Assembly (NCBI GenBank): GCA_039922955.1 | Contig: JBDTDR010000150.1 | Coordinates: 1 to 10,989 of the forward strand | Reading direction: 5' to 3' | Source of the DNA: Tumulicola sp039922955 | Lineage (GTDB): Bacteria > Vulcanimicrobiota > Vulcanimicrobiia > Vulcanimicrobiales > Vulcanimicrobiaceae | DNA: 10,989 nt | In this document: in pieces, positions 6,309-10,989 of the stretch | How positions within the stretch are numbered: the first letter of the stretch is position 1 | Layout: every line of letters begins with the position of its first letter | Notes under the pieces: generated by a model | The model's input: only the letters and a program-made list of their open reading frames with translations | The model's database searches: none | Told to the model about the DNA's origin: nothing | Program-made: the position numbers and the translations under genes

Positions 6309-7988
6309 ATGATCCGCTTCGACGAAGCGCATCGACGAGTTCATTTGCCCGACGACCGGCGCTCGGCCGTCGTCTTACGCCGCCGTTACATTATTTGGCT
6401 CGTCGCGGTCGTCGCGATCCCGATCGCGCTCGCGTGGGTGCAGGTGCTGGCGTTCGGCATCCATTCGGCATTCTCGCCCGTCGCCGGCATCACCAGTAGC
6501 CTGCCGAACGGCGCGCCGCGCGGCTTTCCCGCGTGGATCCGCTGGACGCATTTTGCGAATTTCTTCTTTCTGTTTCTGCTGATGCGCAGCGGCCTCTCGA
6601 TCCTTATGGACCATCCACGCCTGTATTGGAACGACGACTGTACGCCGGGAACGGAATGGTTACGACTGACACCCGTAGAAGTCCCAAAAGACCGTGTCTG
6701 GACGGCGAAAGAGGACGCTCGCTACATTTCGCCGCTCCTTGCATTGCCCGGTTACCGGCACACGATTGGGATGGGTCGTTCCTGGCACTTCATCACCGAT
6801 TACGGCTTTGTCTTTACGGGTGCGGTCTACGTCGTCATGCTCTTCGTCAGCGGTCAGTGGCCGCGCCTGGTTCCGACATCCTGGGCGATCGTTCCCTTCG
6901 CTTGGCAAACCTTCGTGCACTACGCGACCTTCCACTTCCCGGTCGAGCCGAACGGGTTCGTAGCGTACAACGCGCTCCAGCAAGCAACGTACTTCGGCGT
7001 CGTCTTTATCATGGCGCCGCTTTCCATCTTGAGCGGACTCGCCATGTCGCCCGCTATCGACAACGCTTTCCCGCGGTATCCCCGCGTCTTTGGTGGCCGG
7101 CAAGGCGCGCGCTCGGTTCACTTCCTGCTCTTGCTCGGCTATATTGCCTTTACGGTTGTGCACGTCGCCCTCGTTTTGTCAACTGGGGCACAGCGAAACT
7201 TCAACCATATCGTTTTGGGCACGAACGATACGCATCCACAGGGGCTGATTCTCGGCTGTATCGGCATTGCCGTCGTAATCGCGTCCTGGATCGTAGCGCA
7301 CGTCGTCGCCTGGCGCTATCCGCGAGCGATTCAGTTACTTCACAAGACGATCGTTCTGCCGATCGAATTGGCCATGAGCGCGCTGAAGCGCTTCAATCCG
7401 GCGCGGCGTTATACGCGCGAGGATGTCTCGCCATTCTTTTGGCCCAACGGCAAGATGCCGGATTCCGCTGAATGGAACGATCTCGCGGCGGGCGACTTTC
7501 GCGACTACCGGCTACGCGTTACGGGCTGCGTGGAGAACCCCGTCGAACTGAGCCTTGAGGAAATGCGGGCGCTAGGGCATGACGAACACGTCGCGCTGCA
7601 CCATTGCATCCAGGGCTGGAGTGGAATCGCGCAGTGGGGTGGCATCTCGATGGTGCGGCTGATGGCCGTGGTAAAACCTTTGTCGGACGCACGCGCTGTT
7701 GAGTTCATTTCGTTTGGTGACGGAATCTTTGGTGGAGCGTACTACGATACGCAACGTCTCGAGGATGTCGTCAAGCCGGAATGTTTGCTCGCGTACGATA
7801 TGAACGATGCAGCACTCCCGCAAATTCATGGTGCGCCGTTACGCCTCCGCGTTGAAAACCAACTCGGTTTTAAAATGGTCAAATGGATCCGTGAGATTCG
7901 GTTTATTGAAACCGTCGCGCACGTCGGCAAAGGCTACGGCGGGAAGAATGAGGACGATGAATTCTTCGATCTCTTGCCGTATATCTAA
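6309..7988 (+). CDS. Cytochrome b561-like/molybdopterin-dependent oxidoreductase fusion protein
   Basis: This 559-residue membrane protein joins two redox modules. Residues about 28-335 hold six likely transmembrane helices (about 28-50, 79-99, 163-182, 224-246, 268-292, 313-335) plus a weaker hydrophobic segment near 190-206. Candidate heme b ligands are H81 (RWTHFAN), H160 (SWHFITDYGF), H271 and H285 (VHFLLLLGYIAFTVVHVALV), the layout of a cytochrome b561-type electron-transfer domain. Residues about 385-540 form a sulfite oxidase-family molybdopterin domain, with HHCIQGWSG placing C433 as the molybdenum ligand, followed by QWGGISM and the conserved GAPLRL (508-513) and KMVKWIREI (522-530) blocks. 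The substrate is unknown; sulfite or a sulfoxide is possible by family. There is no Tat or Sec signal before the Mo domain, and the basic segment after the last helix suggests it faces the cytoplasm. The start lacks a clear Shine-Dalgarno and may depend on coupling to the PRC-barrel gene. Confidence 0.88.
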   Translation: MIRFDEAHRRVHLPDDRRSAVVLRRRYIIWLVAVVAIPIALAWVQVLAFGIHSAFSPVAGITSSLPNGAPRGFPAWIRWTHFANFFFLFLLMRSGLSILMDHPRLYWNDDCTPGTEWLRLTPVEVPKDRVWTAKEDARYISPLLALPGYRHTIGMGRSWHFITDYGFVFTGAVYVVMLFVSGQWPRLVPTSWAIVPFAWQTFVHYATFHFPVEPNGFVAYNALQQATYFGVVFIMAPLSILSGLAMSPAIDNAFPRYPRVFGGRQGARSVHFLLLLGYIAFTVVHVALVLSTGAQRNFNHIVLGTNDTHPQGLILGCIGIAVVIASWIVAHVVAWRYPRAIQLLHKTIVLPIELAMSALKRFNPARRYTREDVSPFFWPNGKMPDSAEWNDLAAGDFRDYRLRVTGCVENPVELSLEEMRALGHDEHVALHHCIQGWSGIAQWGGISMVRLMAVVKPLSDARAVEFISFGDGIFGGAYYDTQRLEDVVKPECLLAYDMNDAALPQIHGAPLRLRVENQLGFKMVKWIREIRFIETVAHVGKGYGGKNEDDEFFDLLPYI

Positions 7989-8497
7989 CGCGCGACTCGA
8001 GTGACGCTGGCGTGGTCTTCCTCGACTGCGAGGATCCGCTTGAACATGTGCGTGGGCGTCGGTTTTTTTTTGCCGAAATAACGAATCAGATGGCGGTAGT
8101 GGTCGACCACAACCCGCTCGGCGATCAAGTCTTCTCGAATTTTGTCGACGAGATCGGCACCTTTGAATATTGAGTAACCGGGCCCGAAGTTAAACCCTCG
8201 GGATTGAAGTTCGGAATGCCGCCGAGTTGATCGATTCGCTCGGCCACCATCGCGACATGCTCTTGCTCGTCGCCGGCGTGCTCTTGGAATTCTTCCTTCA
8301 CGCTGTCGCTGTCGATTCCGTTCGCGGTAATTGCATGGAGCGTTAGCGCAAAACCCAGATGATCTCGGTTGCCAGGACCGGCTGTAAAATCTCGATCGCG
8401 CGGCGGCGCGCCGGCGCAGTCCCTTCACATGGGTGACGAACGGCTGGCTCCCGTTTGTTCTTTTGGTGGCTTTGGTTGCACGGGTAGTCGTCGGCAT
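7985..8497 (-). pseudogene. Frameshifted ferritin-like (bacterioferritin-related) gene
   Basis: Reading the minus strand, a normal start (ATG 8497, AAAAGGA 6 bases upstream) gives MPTTTRATKATKRTNGSQPF and VTHVKGLRRRA, the usual N-terminus of a bacterioferritin-related family. Homology then moves to a second frame near 8400 (AIEILQPVLATEIIWVLR), apparently with some 20-25 codons deleted. It moves to a third frame near 8346, where TTG CGC TA-ACG CTC looks like a one-base deletion of a TAT/TAC codon: LTLHAITANGIDSDSVKEEF, QEHAGDEQEHVAMVAERIDQ, LGGIPNFNPEGL. It returns to the first frame between about 8200 and 8165 for ADLVDKIREDLIAERVVVDH, YRHLIRYFGKKKPTPTHMFK, ILAVEEDHAS. Both ferroxidase-type motifs (DEQEH and EEDH) survive in different frames. 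The stop overlaps the end of the oxidoreductase gene tail to tail. Decay is likely; clustered assembly indels are the alternative. Confidence 0.85.
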
Positions 8498-8802
8498 AGA
8501 AAATCCTTTTTGATGTGAAAACAAATCGAGCCCAAAACATTGCCGCATAAAACCGCAAGCCGAACAAACAAATAAGCGATTCAACGGTAGCGCACAAGAA
8601 AACGCACCAAGCGCATTGGCTCCTGGCGTCGCCACCCACCTTTCCAAAGTCGCCAACCAAAGACGACGCGCCCCACCACCGAAAACAGGCCGCGGCCGCT
8701 GGGCGGCCATCCTCGACGCGGGCGTTGCCATCGACCGCGAAAACGTACACTCGAAAGAGAGCGGTGAGGCGCTCTCCCGGTTTGACGTGTTGGAGGCTTC
8801 AA
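8498..8802. other. Intergenic region between the ferritin-like pseudogene and the prfC operon
   Basis: This is a 305-base divergent gap. The left part (about 8500-8580) is AT-rich and should hold the former promoter of the ferritin-like gene on the minus strand. The right part carries a weak plus-strand promoter candidate, TTGCCA (8725-8730), 15-base spacer, TACACT (8746-8751), and the GGAGG of the next gene at 8792-8796. I see no gene, repeat or RNA. Open frames that cross it on either strand lack any recognisable protein features. Confidence 0.45.
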
Positions 8803-9306
8803 ATGCTGCGGTACTTCGTTATCGCAACCATCGTCGTGCTGGGGACCGCGGTGGTGATTGCGGGCTGGGTCAATCGGGACATGATTCGGATCAAGATCGC
8901 CTCGGTGTACGCACCGGTGGCGCCTAAGCCCGAGCCTTCGAGTACGACCGGACGCGGTACGACGGTTGGGTTGAGGGGGGATGCTCCGTGGGCGCTTTCG
9001 GCGCTTCCCGAATGCCTGATACAAACGTCGGAATCGACCGGGCGGCGGTCGTACGTGCTCGAGCATTTGCCGGCCGGTGCGGTCGCCGTAGCGGCGCCCG
9101 CCTCGCTGACGTACGGCGATTGCACGATTTCCGTATCCGGTGACGAAGCGTACGTTCGGCGGGGATCCGATCGTTTTCGGATTCCACCGCACGTGCGGTT
9201 CTATCGCGCTCCGGGCGCGCTCGCGTTGCTTTACGAGAGTGCCTCGGGCGGGAACGAACTACGCGTCTACCGACCGGCCCGACGACAGTTGAACGAATAC
9301 CAATGA
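8803..9306 (+). CDS. Unrecognised single-span membrane-anchored protein
   Basis: I do not recognise this 167-residue protein. It begins MLRYFVIATIVVLGTAVVIAGW, one transmembrane helix or uncleaved signal anchor (about 4-22), then a Pro/Ser/Thr-rich linker (38-56) and a compact region (60-160) rich in predicted beta strands. C71 and C107 are its only cysteines and could form a disulfide if the domain is outside the cytoplasm. The start at 8803 is well supported by GGAGG at 8792-8796 with a 6-base spacer and by the helix beginning there; the open frame extends further upstream to 8725 but that part looks non-coding. Its stop overlaps the prfC start as ATGA, so the two genes are very likely translationally coupled. 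No link between the domain and RF3 function is known to me. Confidence 0.78.
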   Translation: MLRYFVIATIVVLGTAVVIAGWVNRDMIRIKIASVYAPVAPKPEPSSTTGRGTTVGLRGDAPWALSALPECLIQTSESTGRRSYVLEHLPAGAVAVAAPASLTYGDCTISVSGDEAYVRRGSDRFRIPPHVRFYRAPGALALLYESASGGNELRVYRPARRQLNEYQ

Positions 9307-10898
9307 CGATCGAAGAAGAAGTACGCAAACGGCGATCCTTTGCGATCATATCGCATCCGGACGCCGGGAAGACCACGCTCACCGAGAAGCTGCTGCTCTA
9401 CGGCGGCGCGATTCACGTTGCCGGTCAAGTGTCGGCGCGTAAGCGTCAGCGCCAGGCGACCAGCGACTGGATGGCGCTCGAACGCGAGCGCGGGATCTCG
9501 ATTACGTCGACCGTGCTGCAGTTTCCGTACGCCGGTTGCACGCTTAACCTGCTCGACACGCCGGGTCACCAAGACTTCGGTGAAGATACGTATCGCACGC
9601 TGCTCGCGGCCGACAGCGCCGTGATGCTGATCGACGCCGCCAAAGGCGTCGAACCGCAGACGAAAAAACTCTTTGCGATCTGTCGCGAGCGGGGCATTCC
9701 GCTGTTTACGTTCATGAACAAGCTCGACCGCCCGAGCCGCGACCCGCTCGAGCTGCTCGACGAACTCGAAACAGTTCTCGGCATCGGAGCCTATCCGATG
9801 AACTGGCCGCTCGGCAGCGGTGAGGACTTCAAGGGCGTGTACGATCGGCGCACCCACGCGCTGCACCTTTTCGAACGCTCCGCTCACGGTGCGACGCGTG
9901 CGGCCGAAACCACGACCGCCGTGGACGATGAGCGCCTGCGCGAGCTCGTCGACGACCACACCTTGGCTCGCTTTCGCGACGGCATCGACCTCCTCGACGG
10001 CGCGGGCGAGAGCTTCGACCGCGAAGCGATGTTGCGCGGCGAGGTCACGCCCGTCTTCTTCGGGAGCGCGGTAACGAACTTCGGCGTGCGGCTGTTTCTG
10101 GACAACTTCATCGAAATGGCGCCGCTGCCGACCGCGCGCGCCGGCATTTCGCCCGCGGGCGATGAGTTTACGGGTTTCGTTTTCAAGATTCAGGCAAACA
10201 TGGACCCGCGGCATCGCGATCGGATCGCCTTCGTTCGCGTTTGTTCGGGGAAGTTCGAGCGCGACATGATGGTGCGCAACGGCCGGACCGGCAAGGACGT
10301 GCGGCTCTCGCGGGCGATGCGGCTCTTTGCCGACGAGCGGGAGTCGCTCGACGCGGCCTACGCCGGCGACGTGGTCGGCCTCGCCAATCCCGGCGTCTTC
10401 GCTATCGGCGACGCGTTGTACGACGGGACCCCGGTAGAGTTCGCGCCGATTCCGGCGTTCGCCCCGGAACATTTTGCGGGCGTGCGGAGTATCGACACTT
10501 CGAGCTACAAGTCGTTCGGGAAGGGCATCGCGCAACTGCGCGAGGAGGGTGCCGTGCAAGTGTTCTATCCGCTGGGTTCCACGCGAACCGATCCGATCTT
10601 GGCGGCCGTCGGCGAGCTGCAGTTCGAGGTCGCGAAGTACCGCCTGGAAGCGGAGTACAACGTGAAGACGCTCTTTTCGGCGCTGCCGTTCGCCTTGGCG
10701 CGTCACGTCGGCGGTGAGACCGAGCAGATCGCCCGCGCGCAAATGCCGTCGAATGCAAAGCTCGTCGAGGACTGGGATGGCCGCCCGGCCGCGCTCTTTG
10801 AAAGCGAGTGGAGCCTGCGGCTGGCGCAGGAATGGAACCCGCAACTCGCATTTACTCGTTTTTCCGCCGATCCGTCGAAGGAGGCCGTCGCACCGTGA
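9303..10898 (+). CDS. prfC: Peptide chain release factor 3 (RF3)
   Basis: RF3 is the translational GTPase that removes RF1 or RF2 from the ribosome after peptide release and aids post-termination quality control. The 531 residues match the family's usual 525-530. The GTPase motifs are intact: G1 SHPDAGKTT (17-25), the switch I region ATSDWMALERERGISIT (52-68), G3 DTPGHQDF (85-92), and G4 NKLD (139-142). The ARKRQRQATSDWM stretch and the HQDFGEDTYRTL extension after G3 set RF3 apart from EF-G and LepA. The C-terminal third (about 390-525), with TSSYKSFGKG, AVQVF and LAAVGELQFEV, is the RF3 domain. The ATG at 9303 overlaps the upstream stop (ATGA). Its own stop overlaps a further gene start (GTGA, 10895-10898), making a compact operon. 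Confidence 0.96.
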   Translation: MTIEEEVRKRRSFAIISHPDAGKTTLTEKLLLYGGAIHVAGQVSARKRQRQATSDWMALERERGISITSTVLQFPYAGCTLNLLDTPGHQDFGEDTYRTLLAADSAVMLIDAAKGVEPQTKKLFAICRERGIPLFTFMNKLDRPSRDPLELLDELETVLGIGAYPMNWPLGSGEDFKGVYDRRTHALHLFERSAHGATRAAETTTAVDDERLRELVDDHTLARFRDGIDLLDGAGESFDREAMLRGEVTPVFFGSAVTNFGVRLFLDNFIEMAPLPTARAGISPAGDEFTGFVFKIQANMDPRHRDRIAFVRVCSGKFERDMMVRNGRTGKDVRLSRAMRLFADERESLDAAYAGDVVGLANPGVFAIGDALYDGTPVEFAPIPAFAPEHFAGVRSIDTSSYKSFGKGIAQLREEGAVQVFYPLGSTRTDPILAAVGELQFEVAKYRLEAEYNVKTLFSALPFALARHVGGETEQIARAQMPSNAKLVEDWDGRPAALFESEWSLRLAQEWNPQLAFTRFSADPSKEAVAP

Positions 10899-10989
10899 AA
10901 TTCGTTCGATTCTTAGCAGGTTGCGGAAAAACTCCCGGCGCCGTCTCGAACCCGCCTGTTCCGCCGAAAGCTTCGTCGCTCTTCGGTCA
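10895..10989 (+). CDS. Start of a third gene in the prfC operon, cut by window edge
   Basis: GTG at 10895 overlaps the prfC stop as GTGA and has AAGGAGG at 10878-10884 with a 10-base spacer, so a new gene very probably starts here. Only 31 codons are visible: MKFVRFLAGCGKTPGAVSNP followed by a Pro/Ser-rich stretch. LAGC resembles a lipobox but the hydrophobic core before it is too short for a convincing lipoprotein signal. The product cannot be named. Confidence 0.55.
   Translation, partial: MKFVRFLAGCGKTPGAVSNPPVPPKASSLFG

Noticed and set aside
6533..7471. A 312-codon plus-strand frame inside the oxidoreductase gene
   Set aside because: It is the +2 frame of a well-supported gene, Arg-rich and without motifs; no ribosome binding site.
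8019..8034. Hairpin with a 6-base stem (TCCTCG/CGAGGA) 31 bases after the oxidoreductase stop
   Set aside because: There is no T-tract directly after it, and the same bases encode the EEDH motif region of the ferritin-like gene, so a terminator role is unsupported.
8725..8802. An N-terminal extension of the prfC-upstream gene back to 8725
   Set aside because: The GGAGG at 8792-8796 and the hydrophobic anchor both fix the start at 8803; the extension is Arg-rich and has no ribosome binding site.
9267..10844. A 525-codon open frame on the minus strand opposite prfC
   Set aside because: It lies antisense to a full-length RF3 with all GTPase motifs. The translation is Arg/His/Glu-rich with no domain pattern, as expected from the complement of a high-GC gene.
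1..10989. Search for CRISPR arrays, tRNA, rRNA, transposase, integrase, toxin-antitoxin or phage-defence genes
   Set aside because: No regularly spaced repeats, RNA gene signatures or defence-type domains were visible by eye on either strand. Short repeats such as GTACGC twice near 5807-5825 are too small to matter.

Overview
The window is high-GC bacterial DNA with short gaps and many 4-base gene overlaps. It encodes heme A biosynthesis (ctaA-ctaB, so an aa3-type terminal oxidase and an aerobic lifestyle), a GH130 enzyme, a membrane molybdenum-heme b oxidoreductase and peptide chain release factor 3. The protein set resembles soil or acidophile lineages such as Eremiobacterota/WPS-2 or Acidobacteriota, but there is no rRNA or other decisive marker, so the phylum is a low-confidence inference.

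Layout. Bases 1-1555 (minus): ctaA followed by ctaB, which runs off the left edge; the two overlap by a GTGA. Bases 1684-3257 (plus): a short PrcB_C-like lipoprotein and a GH130-family enzyme. Bases 3347-8497: a loosely packed region of mostly small accessory genes on both strands: a truncated, decayed sdhA fragment; a 53-aa lmo0937/DUF5670-type membrane peptide; a DUF6582-type protein; a Rossmann protein related to F420-dependent NADP reductases; a DUF2945 protein without a canonical start codon after its ribosome binding site; a PRC-barrel protein; a cytochrome b561-like/molybdopterin oxidoreductase fusion; and a ferritin-like pseudogene spread over three reading frames. Bases 8803-10989 (plus): a tightly overlapping operon of an unrecognised single-span membrane protein, prfC, and the start of a third gene cut by the right edge.

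How it fits together. The two ends look like ordinary conserved chromosome. The middle combines small families often seen as stress or envelope accessories (lmo0937, DUF6582, DUF2945, PRC-barrel, ferritin-like) with clear gene decay. I read it as a genomic junk-yard or stress-accessory region, not a coherent defence or mobile system. I saw no CRISPR array, tRNA, rRNA, transposase, integrase or clear inverted-repeat element. The most unusual intact gene is the heme b-molybdopterin fusion, possibly co-transcribed with the PRC-barrel gene.
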